From Blakeslea trispora (lineage: Eukaryota; Mucoromycota; Mucoromycetes; Mucorales; Choanephoraceae), in NCBI GenBank assembly GCA_025331445.1, contig JAIWNE010000078.1, positions 1 through 64,000 on the forward strand: a stretch of DNA of 64,000 bases, read 5' to 3'. The translations under genes were made by a program, and so were the position numbers. This document shows, piece after piece, positions 10,283 through 23,498 of this stretch. Position 1 is the stretch's first letter. Each line of letters starts with the position of its first letter. The notes below the pieces were generated by a model. That model saw only the letters and a program-made list of their open reading frames with translations, had not been told where the DNA came from and searched no databases.

Positions 10283-10964
10283 ATGTATTCTCGATCAGCT
10301 TCTCCTTACCAAAGCAACAATGGCGCTAGATCATTGATTAATCCTCCTACTTTTATTGAATATAACCGGCTTCGGTTTCTTATTGTGGATGCACCCAGTT
10401 CAAACAATTTGCCACTTTACATAAGTGTAAGTTCTATCAAAACAAGTGGGATTTTATGTTTTAGTGATGCTTAAGGTCTATTACTAGGAATTTGAGAGAT
10501 GGAATGTGACAGATGTAGTTCGTTGCTGTGATGCAACTTATCCTAAAGAGCCATTGAATGAAAGGGGCATTCAGGTACACGACTTTGTGTTTGCCGATGG
10601 TGAAGCGCCCCCATCTTCCATAGTAGACTCATGGCTTCAGTTAATCGAAGCTCGATTCACTAAAAAGAACCAGGATCAACCATCCGATCAAAAACTGCCT
10701 TGTATCGCTATTCACTGCGTGGCCGGATTGGGAAGGTAGCTAATTCATGCATCTTTTGGTTTTTTTAAGTATTGCTTACCTTTTTTATTTTGTTTCAAAA
10801 GAGCACCTGTATTAGTTGCTATTGCTCTTATCGAAGAAGGTATGCCTGCTCTAGATGCTGTAGTTTATATTCGTGAGCGTCGTCGAGGTGCTATCAATAA
10901 GAAACAACTGAAGTATGTTGAAAATTACAAGCCACAATCCAAGAGTCAGTGTATTGTTATGTAA
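10283..10964 (+). CDS. PRL/PTP4A-type protein tyrosine phosphatase
   Basis: Exons 10283-10426, 10488-10735 and 10802-10964 give 184 residues, close to animal PRLs (about 173) with a slightly longer N-terminus. The P-loop is [11 protein letters not shown] (Cys125, Arg131), which has the Ala after Arg that marks PRL enzymes. The general-acid loop is FADGEAPP with Asp85. The C-terminus CIVM is a CAAX box, so farnesylation and membrane attachment are expected, and the preceding Lys-rich stretch fits. PRLs bind CNNM magnesium transporters in animals; the fungal role is not known from this sequence. Translation starts at the first ATG. Confidence 0.93.
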
Positions 10965-11167
10965 ATGTTATCAAAATGGCATCATTCGTGATTCAACTTC
11001 TTGAGAGACTTGTTTTTTTTTTGAAATATCTTTATTAAAAAAAAAGGGAAAACTACATACAATTATGGTACATAGCAAATGGGTGATTAATTTGATAATA
11101 GTAATTATTATACTAGACAATTAGTTTACAAGGAGTAGGTATATGGTGTTCTCTTTTCTCTTGCTGT

Positions 11168-11945
11168 TTAGAGCATAAGTTGAGCAAAGACGAAAGAGAT
11201 AGCAACAAGGGCGAAAGCAGGCTTGACCATAACACCAGCACTTTGAGCTTCAGGAGTAGAGCTGGCAGCAGCACTTTGACTGGCAGCAGCTTCTTGACTT
11301 TGGCTAGCAGCAGCACTTTGACTGGCAGCAATTTGAGAAGAAATAGCACTGGAAGCTATAATGATACATGTGTTAGCTCTAGATTCATGCATTTGAGTTT
11401 TGAGCAGTTTACTTACCATCAGCAGCAGCAGAAGAAGCAGCGGAAGAGGCGACGGCACCAATAGAAGAGAGAATAGAGCTAGGGACTTGGACACCAGTTT
11501 CAGTAGCAGCAGCAGAGCTAGCAACAAGGCTGACAGAGCTGACGAGGACGTTAGAGGCAGAGGCAGATTCAGTAGCTTCAGCAGATTCAGTGGTTTGAGT
11601 GGGTCTAGCAGAAGCGGAACCGGTAGCAGCAGCTTCAGATCTGGTTCTAGTGCTTGAGCTGTCGCGAGAAGAAGAGGATTCACCATCTTGACCGGGCCAG
11701 TGGTTGCTGATACAGTTGTTGTAACAGGTGGTATCGCCATTACAGTCATCGATACAAGATTGACCGGTAGTAACTATTCATTCAAACTATTCAATGCCCT
11801 GACTCCTTTAAAATCGTTATACTCATTTCTTACCACACTTTCTAAGACAGTCAGTATCGCCGTTCTTACAGTCACAAGCAGCGTGAACTTGAGCGAGGAA
11901 GCAAACGAAAACTGCAATAGCAATAGCAAAGATCTTGGCGTGCAT
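11168..11945 (-). CDS. Secreted Cys-motif, Ser/Ala-rich, probably GPI-anchored cell-surface protein
   Basis: Exons 11945-11835 (donor CTTAC on the plus strand at 11829-11833), 11773-11417 and 11355-11168 form one frame. The N-terminus is a signal peptide (hydrophobic run IFAIAIAVFVCFLAQVHA). Two copies of a Cys module follow: CDCKNGDTDCLRKC, and CIDDCNGDTTCYNNC in the next exon. A long Ser/Ala/Thr/Glu region follows, likely O-mannosylated, with repeats of the type AASQSAAASQSQE. The end is a hydrophobic segment after AQSAG, as expected for a GPI signal. A wall or surface location is inferred. A TATA box sits upstream at 12005-12013. I do not recognise a named family for the Cys module. Confidence 0.8.
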
Positions 11946-12004
11946 TTGTTAATTAAGTGAAGATGATAATCTGAATGGAAAAATGGAAAGAAGTGATGAT
12001 GGGC

Positions 12005-12013
12005 CTTTATATA
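12005..12013 (-). promoter_or_regulatory. TATA box of the secreted Cys-motif protein
   Basis: TATATAAAG on the minus strand, about 60 bp before the ATG at 11945. Confidence 0.6.
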
Positions 12014-15000
12014 TCTTTTTTTTTTTAAGGTATGTTCATCGGTTTTTTGGAGAAAAAAGTACAGAAGCCAGAATGTAAATTCTATTGGCTCGGAAAAAGT
12101 TCGAGTGCGTTTAGAGTTTATGCTGTTTCCAAAAAACTCGAAATATATAAAAATAGACTTTTTCAAAGTAGTTTTCTTGATCATTATTATGTCATTTAAA
12201 GTATCACATAAAAATCTTTCTAGGAACAATTCACTAAAGAAATAGTATCAGAGTTAAATCGTACCATTTCAGCTCAAAGGTACTACCTTCATGATGTCGC
12301 TTGTAAATTTTTGTGATGATATCAACCACAAGATGATGTCGAAATGATAGTGACTCCTCCAGTTATGAACATGACATTTTCTTTTCTCTAAAAACATAAT
12401 GCTACGTTTTGTTTATATCTCTAATCAAATGCTGCATATTTTCGAATAATAAATCTTATGATTGATTTAACCCAAGCAAATTTCATGCATTATCAAAGTT
12501 GAAAATAAAAAGCATTCACTTTCAGATGCAATAGCCCTCTTTTTACCGCATCGTGTGAGCGATTTCTTTTTCCTTCTGTTTCTGGAACGCATAACGAACG
12601 GATCGGGTCGGAGTTTTATTGCTTAAAATCAGACAAGGGAGGGGCTATTCTAAAGAGATGTTACTGAAATCCAGCTCATTGGACATATTGAATTGACTAG
12701 ACAAGTATTGAGCATAGGGGAGGGGGTTTTCTTGGTTTATATTGATCCAGTATAAAAAAGATAATCGCTGTCCTTTCTTTTTTAGTGTAACTGCTATCTA
12801 AAGTGTACAAGTTTTTTTTTGCTCTCGTGTCACAACATCATACCAAATGACGACCGTTATAAAGTTTTCCTGTTTCGCAATAGAGAAGAGTAAGAAAAAG
12901 CTGGATTGCTATAATGGCGATCTATCATTGTTTTCTTCATCATCCATCTATATTATCATTACCGCAAAAAGAAATAACCTCATAAAGATATTGCTTAAAT
13001 TTCTCTGGTGTCAGTCATTTCAAAACAGAAGAAAAAGGACATAAACAAACAAACAAGACCCAGATCATATAATTGAGTAACAAAAGCAGAGGATTTAATT
13101 TTAAGTTACGTAAGGTTTCATTGTACTGCTTATATACTTTGCCTCCGAAGAACAAGATCGCGGTTATGCTGGAGTATATTCATGAATCGTAGTGATCCTT
13201 TTGCTCTGTATCATAACAGATTGAGAAACCTAATTCTTATTTGAGCCAATGAAAAAAGCGATGGTGATACATGATTTATAGTCAGATCAGGACATCCTGA
13301 GTAGCAAATCATATCATAACTCTGGTTTATAAAGTGCATCGAGTACTTTAGCTGATAAATCACTCATGGCTAATAATGAGAGACCACCCTTATCCTAGTA
13401 TTGTTAGCTAGCTGTATTAGTACCTACTCTATCTAATCAACATGTTCTTTCGGGTTTCAATACCATGTTTCTTTTTTTTTTTTTTGAAAAAAAGGACATG
13501 TACAAAACAATATAATTTCAAATAACACCAAGATCTTAAATGATCAGGTTTCTGTTTTGTTTGACCGATTGCATACTGTTTTCAAAAACATTTAGCAGAT
13601 ACGGCTTTACAAAGGAAGTAGGTACGGTAACATGCCAACTGTTTGGTCCAAATCAGCTTTACATCATTTATTTCTTTATCACTTTACTTGTGAATAGTGT
13701 ATACAAGCTAGTAAACAAAGCAGCTCAAGCATCTTGACACAGCAGCCTATGCATTTTCAACCAAAACAACTCTGTCAACAGCCTGGAATCTTTTGCTGGA
13801 TAGTTGAATAATTTTCCATGATAGCCAAAAAGAGCGTTAACCGACAATTAAGGTTAGGAGATGATGTGCAAAAAAGAAACCCTTTACTTATTGAGTTTAT
13901 TCCGAGGCTACTCTTATTTCACGATATATAGCTGGTTTATCTTGTGAAGAGAGTGACAAGTATAAAGATATTTCTTATAGTCCTGCCGAGGATACAACTC
14001 ATCAAAACCAGAACAGAAAGACTACTTTCAGGCCCCCAAAATAATTAAAAGTCTTTGAAAACTCCAAACGGTCGCACAAGAAAAAAAGAGAGCATCCGAC
14101 TCAAAACATTCACTATTTGACTGACATGAACCGCTAAAGATGAAGAGAGGATTTTTTTTTTTTTTGCGGTGGCATAAATTTGCATAGGACAAAGACGGTT
14201 TGTGTTCCCTAACATTAGCGTACTTCTTACACAAACCTAGTTTACTCTTGTGTTCGTGCAGCTTTACGCTTCGTCATTGATGTTACAAAAAGAAAAAAAA
14301 AGATGGATCGGTGCAGGCATTAAAAAGCTACTTGTGTACAATTGAGATCTTTCAAATTCATGTTCAAAAGAGAGTATGGAAAATCACCAATTGCAAAGCT
14401 TGATGTGTGTTTGCTTTCTGTTAAAATGAGATGTCTATAAGGAGTGTACAAGACACACTAAAGTTCACTGACTAGCAATAGACAGCTAAAACGGAGTAAG
14501 TCGCCAGGGTCTTTTTTTTTTTCAACTTTATAAGGCAAACTTGTAAGAGACACAAAAAGAAGATCTGTATTTGCAAAGAGTTTATTCTGCGACAGCAGGA
14601 GGTATTATAGCCAGGCTTCGCTAAAACAAGTTATACCGCATTGTAATTGCTTCTGATTGGAGTGTCTCTTATGAAAAAAAGGGGTGTCTGGGAGATGGCT
14701 TCTAGGAAATGATGAGGTCCCTGTCAGATTTTGAATTTTCTTGTACTACAGATGCTTGAAAAGGAGAAGAGAATTTTTTCAAGAAATAATTGACAACATC
14801 TCCATGGTTTTTTTTTTATTATTCCGCAAATGATGGGCCCAATCTTTCAATTAGATTGGTAGTGTATGTATATGTTTTTTTTTATAAAGGTAAGTATGAC
14901 GTTACAAGGCAATGCCAAAAGCAATGTGTTTGTTGCAATTGTCTTCTTTGAGGGCAGAGTTCGAATGAGGTTCATAGCTAGTGGCATGACAAATGATGAA

Positions 15001-17377
15001 ATCAATGTCTTGTCTGTATTGTCTATTCTACAAAATAAACAAAAAACGTTGTCTGAGGAGCAACGACATCATACTCTGGCAAAAAAATGCCAAGATCCTC
15101 CCCATCAATGCTTGTTACACAAATCCTCAAAATAGTGACATCAAACTAGTTGCTATGCTTTTTCATAGCAAACTTTACCTCCCATCTTCTTTTTTTTCTT
15201 TAGGAGTGAGTAAGACAAAAGATGAAGAATAAGCATATTGTCGATATGAGGAAAGGGTGTTTCCTATTTTCATATAGAAATAGAATGTTTTTCTTTTGTA
15301 TTCGGCAAAGTCCCTTTGACTAGCATCCAATTCAATGAATGTTTAGCCCTCTAGTTATATTGAATACTTTTGGTTATCATCGAGATAGAGACATATGCTT
15401 TTGTTATTTAATTCCACTATATCGGCTCTTGTCAAAGATTTTTGAAACAGGTCTATAACCATTTCAGCCTCTCTTTCCAAGAAACTTTTCTTTTGCCAAT
15501 AATCGCGAGCATTGACTGAGTTGATACGAAGGGCCTGTGTTTGGCATTAGGGGAGCTTAGAAAAGCTACAGATACAAGCTAGAGATATCTATTTAAGACT
15601 TTCTTTTTGGATAACCAAATCTAGAGTACTATAGGCTTAGTTGCTCTAAAGGAATTTCTCTTTTGAACCAAGTATGATGAATAAGGATAAAATATGGAAT
15701 GATACATGATTGTTCTGCAAATTGTTTAACTGAAACGTTTGAGCAAATCATTTGTCTGACTGTTTACTTGCAGACTAGCATCAGTCAAGTTTATTTTATT
15801 TGATCTTCAATCAACCAAAGATGACAGACCAAGAAGCTGCCTCAAGTGAATGGTTTATATAGTTAAATGCTAAGGAGGAAATTTTAGATATCAATATTAT
15901 AAGCTTTGGTATAAAGATCAATGAGAGAAAACATGTCATATATTGAATTGATTCCTGTAACATAGTATGGCTCTCCTTCTATATAATCTGTCCATTGGGA
16001 AACTAGGTAGCATCTGTCAGTTGATGGCATCGTAGGGATCGGGTTGCAAAAAGCATTTGTTGTTCTTTAGTCTAATGCTTGTCTATTCATGTTAGTACTG
16101 TTTGTATAAATGCATTTATCATGTTAATGGTCAGAGAAATCGATTAGCAGAATTTGACAGAAAGACTTTTTTCAGTCTGTTATTCTTTTGTTACTAAACA
16201 TAAAACAATCTGTAGAAAAAAGACTTGCTTTTATGCAAATCAACCTCGATAAATCAAGGTAAATGAACATAACCTCAGCAATTGACTTGCATTAAAGAGT
16301 GGTATCGAATATGCAAACACCTTATTGATGCAACATATAAAAAAAATAAGCGACTTTTCCTTTCATCTCTAACTTGAAGCTTATAAATGCTATTCAATTC
16401 TTGATGAAGTTGTTTTGTTGGTTAGAAAAAAAAGTGTTATCTGCTTTGAGCTTGATGTTATTATTTATTGTATATTTGGCCATAAATATCTTTCTTGTAA
16501 ACGTTTGTTTTAGAAGCCTTCTATAGGTGAACAAGTCGATAGTGAAAAAAACTTAGACATTGGTTGATAACAATAGGGTCATTCAATCTTGAAAGAAGCG
16601 AGCCAAGTCATGAAAATCAGGTCATTGCATTAAAATACTACTAATAACAGCAAGGACAAACTTTCCACACTCCTCTTTGCTGTGTTATGTGTATTGATAT
16701 GACCATCGATTCTAGATAGGTAATAGGATACTTGACAAACAAGAGCCAAGTAAACAAAACTGACCATTGCTGTTCCTTCTTTTTTTCAAGACAAAACTTA
16801 TCATTGGCATCTTTACACGCTTTGCCTTGATCAACACCAAAAAAAAAAAAGTCGCCATCTGGCAAATTGAAAGCTAAAGCTTATCAAAAAAGAGATCCGT
16901 ACTTCGGTCTTTTTTTCTAATGATCTAAATCACAAGATATCATGGATTTTTTCTCATTTATGATAACGCTACTTGTCCTTTATGTACAAATTTTCCAAAT
17001 CAAGCATCAAGTTTTTTTTAAGAATCCGAGCGAAAGACAGATATCAGATTAGTGTAAAAAAAAAAGTGATTAAAGAATCCTTGACAAGAGAATAAAGAAA
17101 GAAGGAGCAAACTCAAGAGCATCTAATAGCCCCATTGGCTTATCTGATACCAAGTGCTTTTGATCAAGTTTTCTGACCACAAGTAACATAATATAGTACA
17201 TTTATGCAAAAAAAAAGAGATGCCCTCTTTTTTTTTTAAAAACTTTAGGATTAGTCATTTTTTTATTGTATTGCACAAAAAACATCACAACCTAATTTTC
17301 TCAGCCAAATCAGCGGATTGAAAAGGAGTATATGTGTATCAGTTTTTTTTTTTCTTGTCTTTTCTTCTATTTACCTT
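12014..17377. other. Long intergenic region, no supported gene
   Basis: About 5.3 kb of AT-rich DNA with poly-T/poly-A runs. An open frame at 14866-15135 (89 codons, including FEGRVRMRFIASGM) has no splice or promoter support and no recognised homologue. I cannot call it a gene. Confidence 0.45.
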
Positions 17378-20300
17378 ATGTCTGGGAAAAGCGGTTATGC
17401 GTCTATAGATGACCCTTCTGAGGGATCGTCTTCAGAACCACTTTTGTCAACTCCTACTCAGAAACAGACTTTTAAAAGTCAAGTGAAACGCGCGCAACAA
17501 TTTGTTCGACACAATTTGTTGTACATTTTGATATCTTTAGCTATTGTAGCTATCATTGTTGTCTCTACCATTTATGTACTCCTTCCAGATGCACCACCAT
17601 TTCCCAACAAGAACAAGGCTTTTGCAACCATCAAATATGGCGTGTCCGAAACCACCATGGAAGCAGGTCGTGCCAAGTGTGAAGCCATTCAGACAAGAAA
17701 GAGAAATTTGAACACACCCAATCCCAACCGTAAGAATCCTCGTGCCGACCCTCTCCAAAAGCCTATTTTGTTCAAAAATGCAGTTGTGTGGGACGGTCAG
17801 GGTAATGTGCTGAACGATGTCGATGTCTATGTGGAAGAAGGTGTCATTCGTAAAGTTGAAGCTGGTATCAAGGTTGAACGTAAAGATGTCAAGATCATTG
17901 ATGTTGCTGGTCACATTATTGGCCCTGGTCTAGTTGATATGCACAGGTAAGAACAAAAAGTCCCAAAAAATCCTCATCCAAGTATACTCATTTCATATAG
18001 TCATATGGGTGTTGATTCTTGGCCTAACTTTGCAGGCACTGATGATACAAATGAAATGACACAGCCTCTTACACCTTTTGTCCGTACAATTGATGCTTTT
18101 AACCCATCTGACAATGCTATCCGTATTGTGTCCTCAGGTGGTGTCACAACGGCCTTGGTACTACCAGGTTCAGGAAACCTCATTGGTGGTGAAGCTTTTG
18201 CCTTTAAGCTCCTTCCAAAGAAGACTGTGAGCAATGAAGATATGCTTGCTCAAGCTAACATTGACACTAAGGAAGAGACCAAATGGCGATGGATGAAGGT
18301 AGCTACAAAAAAAAAGCATGAAGAGTTCTTTATATTAATTTTGTCATTTACTTTAGCATGCATGTGGTGAAAACCCAAAGGTAATTTTGAATAGGCCCCT
18401 GCTTTCCTGTTATGATGACTGAATCTTTCTATGATAGCGTGTTTACGGTAGTAGAGGACAGATGCCTTCTACTCGTATGTATTTTTTTTTTACTCTGTTT
18501 TGATTCAAGAACTCACATACAACTTTGATTTTTTAGGTTTGGGTGAAGCTTATCTTTTCCGCAAAGAATATCAAAGAGCTCAACAATTGAAACAAGCACA
18601 AGATGACTGGTGTGATGCTGCCAGTCGCTCTCCTTCTGCTCGCTTTGAAACTCCCTTCCCTGAAGATTTGGAACTTGAATCTGTGATTGCTCTGTTGCGT
18701 CATGAGGTGCTCCTCAATGTTCATTGCTATGAGACACACGACATTGAGGCTATGATTCGTCACTCCTTAGAATTCAACTTTACTATTAGCGCTTTTCATC
18801 ATGCTTTGGATGCTTATCGTGTTCCTGATATCTTGCGTCGCGCACCCAACAACATTACCATTGCCACATTTGCTGATCACTGGGGCTATAAGAAGGAGGC
18901 CTTCCAAGCTATTCCCGAAGCACCCAAGATCCTTCATGATGCAGGTATTCCTGTGGCTCTTAAAAGTGATCATCCTGTCTTGAACTCGCAACATCTTATC
19001 TTTGAAGCTGCAAAGACCACACATTATGGTCTTTCTCCTCAAGAGGCATTCAAGACAGTCACATCCACACCTGCCAATGCTATCGGATTGGGTCATCGTA
19101 TTGGATCGCTCAAGGTTGGCTATGATGCTGATCTTGTTATTTGGGATCGAGAGCCTCTTGAATTGGGTGCCACTCCTTTGCAGGTCTTTATTGACGGTGT
19201 GCCACTCTTTGAAGAGCGTCCTATTGAGCCTACTACTCGTCACGTAAAGCAAAACAAGGTAGCAGAACAAAAGGCTCCCAAGAAATTTGATGGTGCCAAG
19301 TCATTCATCTTGAAGAACGTTGGTTATTCCTTTTTGAGCAAATCGCCCGTAAAGGGTCCTATCCAAGTTGTTGTCAAAGATGGCTCGGTCGTTTGTACAG
19401 ATGCTCAATGTGCTGTTGCTTTTGATCAAGCAGTTCCTGAATACGATCTTCAAGGCGGCTATGTTCTCCCTGTAGGTTTAGAGTTCCCATAGAGTTTGAT
19501 TTTTTAAAAAAGACTTACTTTTTTTTTTTTTTCTTTCAGGGCCTTATTGGTGTTGGATCTAGCCTTGGTCTCATTGAGATCGATGGAGAGGCAGATACAG
19601 GCGATGGTGTAGTATCATCAAGCAAGTCGCGTGATCCTAAAGACATAGTTCAAGCAGTAGATGGTATCAAGCTGAGTACTCGTCACTTGGAAGAAGCTTA
19701 CAGAGGTGGTATTCTTTCGCTAGTGACTGCTCCTATGTCTAACAATGTTATTGCTGGTGTATCCACTGCTTTCAAAACTGGCGCTGACTCTTGTAAGCCT
19801 TAAATTCATATTCTATGTCTTCTCTCTCATTCATCTGTTTTTTTTTATCTATTGTATAGTACTCACGGATGGATCCCTTATCTCGTCTGCTGTCGCTCTT
19901 CATTTACAAATCGGTAACGATTACAAGTCAAGTAGCTTCCCCACAATTTCTAGTCAAATCAGCTTTATTCGCCAAGTCTTGAAGGAAAACATCAAAGAAG
20001 ACAACTACTATGGTAAAGCAGCCAATGGTGTCATTCCTACCATCATATCTGCTCACAACAAAGATGAGATTGCTTCTATCATTAATATGAAGAAGCAACA
20101 TTTCCCAGAAGCACGCTTTGTTATTATGGGTGGAGCTGAAGCTCACTTGGTTGCTCCTTACCTCGCTGAAGCTAATATTCCTGTTGTACTCAGACCTGTC
20201 CTATGTACCCCTGCTGACTTTAGCTCTATCCACTGCTTGACTGGTGCTCCTTTGACAAACGGTACTGCTGCTCATGTGTTGCATAGCCATGGTGTGAAGA

Positions 20301-20581
20301 TTGGTGTTGGTATTCATGACAACGGTCTCGCTCGAAACTTGGCTTGGGATGCTGGATGGCTAGCAGCTACCTCTCCTTCTTCAACTGACCTTGAAGGTGG
20401 TGATATTTCTGAAGCACAGGCTATACAATTCATTACCAGTAACATCAGAGAGATTTATGGTCTTGACTCTGCTTCATTGGATAGAGATGATGACTTTGTT
20501 GTTTACTCTGGTAGTCCATTTGATGTGAAGTCTCATATTGTATTTATTCATTCTGAAAGCAATGGGCTTCACACTATGTAA
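17378..20581 (+). CDS. Membrane-anchored amidohydrolase-family protein (two tandem amidohydrolase-like halves)
   Basis: Seven exons (17378-17946, 18001-18298, 18357-18380, 18438-18474, 18537-19471, 19540-19792, 19860-20581) give 945 residues; two internal exons are only 24 and 37 nt. Residues about 48-69 form a single transmembrane segment after a short cytosolic tail with EPLL, so a type II orientation with a luminal or extracellular catalytic part is expected. The first half has the amidohydrolase hallmarks: DMHSHMG (metal HxH), HCYETHD, FHHALDA and KSDHPV, then the closing beta-sandwich (GYDADLVIWD). The second half, from about residue 630, resembles another amidohydrolase-like half with no clear metal-site set. 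Fungal relatives are often annotated as carbohydrate esterase 9/amidohydrolase. The substrate is unknown. The start is the first ATG of the frame. Confidence 0.88.
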
Positions 20582-22155
20582 ATAAATATTTTTTTTTTAC
20601 TCTTGTATATTTTGTGTGACCAAGTTTTGTGCTACATCAGTTTGCGCAAAGATCTGCAACACACTTTATTTGCCCATTTCTTGATATATAATAAAGAACG
20701 AATTTGCCAATATCGAAGAAATCCTAGTTGAAGAAAATGAGAGAGAAAAAGAGCAAGCATATGAGACAAAAGAACTAGTTGCGCCAAACAAAAAGAGAAA
20801 GCTTAAAGGAAAAAAGAGATAGGATAAGGGCAGAAGAGAAGCAGGCTCATAGTAGAATGCTTCTCTCCTGTTTACACAATCAAAATGCTAATTATAATTA
20901 ATAAGTAGTGGTGATTTGTGTCTCGAAACACTATCGAATTTTCTTACTTTTTTTTTCTTGCTACCCGAATCTGTTACATGACTTTCACACTAGCAATGCG
21001 AGAGTATCCCCCCCCCTTTTTGCCTCAATATAGCCATTCGTTGTCATGTGGTCCTTGGCATGATTTTGAAACAAAATAATGATTTGTTGCACTATCATTT
21101 CTACATGAACGATATTACAAAAACCAATAGAGTGAATAGAATTTGCTTGCTTTTATCTTTTTTTTTTTTTTTTAATTTAATGAGAGTTTGTTGTCCAATC
21201 ACCCTATAAATGTTATTTATTTTTGTCTTGTGCTACACACACTTCATCCTTGCCACTTTTTACTCTCATCCATCAGAAGCTATAGAACAAAGGGTTTATT
21301 GGCCAATATATCAATCAAATAGTTTCGTTCAAAGCAGAGAAACACGTTATTCACCAATGACAAATACAGTAGTAGTGTCTACAAACAACACCATTATTTA
21401 GAGTTCTATTCATCCAAGTAAGTCATCGATTGACAGTTTAGAAGCCTTGAAACGTAAAGAGCAAGAGTAAAACTGTTCAAGTTCTTTATGTCAAGATCTC
21501 CTGCATTCATCATGACAACATAAACGAATGAGTCACTTGCAACTATGCCTCCATTGTTAGATGGAGAAGAGTAGGACAACATAGTAAATTACATCGCGAT
21601 CTGGTTTGGTCGCTGCTTTATGTACATGAAGATGCAAGGCAAGTTCATTCTACGTCTTTGTCTATATAAAAAATACTAATGCCGCTGTCAGCATAATTAG
21701 GAGAGCGCAGCTAAAAAAAAAAAAAAAGTCGCTAGGTAACTGTCGATAGTGCATATTCTTATGATTTAGCTTACGGCCTAGCGGACAGCAGGTTGTAACA
21801 CAAAGCACAATCTTATGTGTGTGTTTAAGCAGCAACACAATGGCTACAGCAAAAAAAAAAGAGAGAAATAAAACCAACGAATATAAAAAAAGATCATCTT
21901 GTTGATCTGCTTTTTACTTATCAAAATGAATACTAATAGTGTAAGCAAGGATGATGCAGGCTGAACAAATAAAAAAGAGATTTTCTCCTGAAATAGAAAA
22001 AATAAAAAAAATAGCAATTTATTACAGTTGAGAGCTTGTATCACCTATTGTTTCTTGAAAAAGACAGCAATTTTGATCTATAAAGCACGTTCTCTTTCCC
22101 TCTGTTTTGTTCTTGGCTTTTTTTTCTCTTCTTTTTTGTTTCTTTTCTCTAAATC
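20582..22155. other. Intergenic, no supported gene
   Basis: AT-rich, with a run of nine C at 21008-21016 and several poly-T/poly-A runs. A 63-codon ORF at 21210-21401 begins with a hydrophobic stretch but has no further support. Confidence 0.45.
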
Positions 22156-23395
22156 ATGTTTAGACAATTTGCATTTCTAACAAGGAAGCTGAATAAAGTT
22201 GAGACAAAAGAAGCACCCTCGGTTATTGCAAGATTTTCGAGTGAAAAGCAATCCATTGGTTTCATAAAATTAAGATTATTGCCACCTATTCAAGTCCGAG
22301 CTCTGAAGGATATCTACAACATCTTCTTCAGTCATGAGTTTGCCCGAGTCATCATGGTCTTGATCTGGCTTATTCTATGTGGATTAATTGAAACGTTCAT
22401 GGCACAACTTAGCGATATGCGTTATTATGAATTACCAGCTATCAGCAAGGTAGTTATTGAGATCCTTTACCCAACAGACAAAATATCTGACTACTAAAAA
22501 AAATTAATAGCATCCCTTGCGTGATCTCTTACACGATACATTCCCCAGAGTTGCAGATACCCAAATTGTGAACTACTTGCTTACAATGACTTTGATCTAT
22601 ACATTGGTGGGCTTTGCTGTACAGTCTCCTGACTGGACTACACGGTTCATTATATTGCGCCGATTTGGCTTCATTATGGGATTCATGTATGTATTCCGAG
22701 GCATCACTCTATTGGTTACAACACTTCCCTCTTCTCTCATTGATGAGTGTCGACCACCGGAAATTGAATTGACTGGTACGGTCGGACAACGTTTTGGTTT
22801 CTTACTCAGTGTAATTGGTGGATCCGCCTTGACTTGTACAGACAACATTTTCTCGGGACATACTTCCATGATGGTATCGTGCTGTATGATCTGGAGAGTA
22901 CACTCAAAGCTTCGTAGACCATTTGCTTGGATTCTCTACTTGATCGCTACTGCTGGAATTCTGATGATCTTGTTTACTCGCTTCCATTATTCGATCGACG
23001 TTGTGCTCGCCATTTGTGAGTACAAAAATGAAAACCAAGAAGATCATGTTACACTAATACATTTTCTTTATCCAATAGACATTACCTATACAGCTTGGAA
23101 TATTTATCTTCAATATATTCAAGAAGCATCTATGAAGTATATGTTTGCACGCTCAAAACATTCTACAGTTGAAACTTTCCAATCAGAGCTTACATCCGAC
23201 GCTTCCCTTACTTATGAGTTCTTGAACTGGCAACCACATCCCTTGGGCAAGCAATGGCTCATGCACTTTCTCATGTACGTTGACGGACTTGATATCCGTC
23301 TTCGAGCTCTTGGAGTTTTCGATGAGAGAGGCAACCCAAAAAAGAACTACCACAAATCTTCCATGACAGAAAAGAAAAACTTTGCCGTTATCTAA
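22156..23395 (+). CDS. Sphingomyelin synthase-like/PAP2-type membrane phosphotransferase
   Basis: Exons 22156-22449, 22511-23015 and 23079-23395 form one frame with several membrane segments. The C-terminal PAP2-like motifs of the sphingomyelin synthase family are present: CTDNIFSGHTSMM and, later, FHYSIDVVLAIY. The His of GHT, the His of HYS and the following Asp make the catalytic triad of this family. Members transfer a phospho-headgroup from a phospholipid to ceramide in Golgi or plasma membrane; in fungi the analogous product can be inositol- or choline-phosphoceramide, which cannot be decided here. The N-terminus is mostly soluble, with no SAM domain. The gene converges on the next one, with 103 bp between stop codons. 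Confidence 0.85.
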
Positions 23396-23498
23396 TCATT
23401 GTGATATAATTATTTACCCTTTAATCTGCTCTTACACACTTAGTACACTTAATACAATCTCCCGCATTTGATTTCTTTATTAATAAAGCTTTTGTCCC

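Noticed and set aside
14866..15232. Protein-coding gene at 14.9 kb
   Set aside because: Overlapping ORFs of 89 and 79 codons, but no splice continuity, promoter or recognisable motif.
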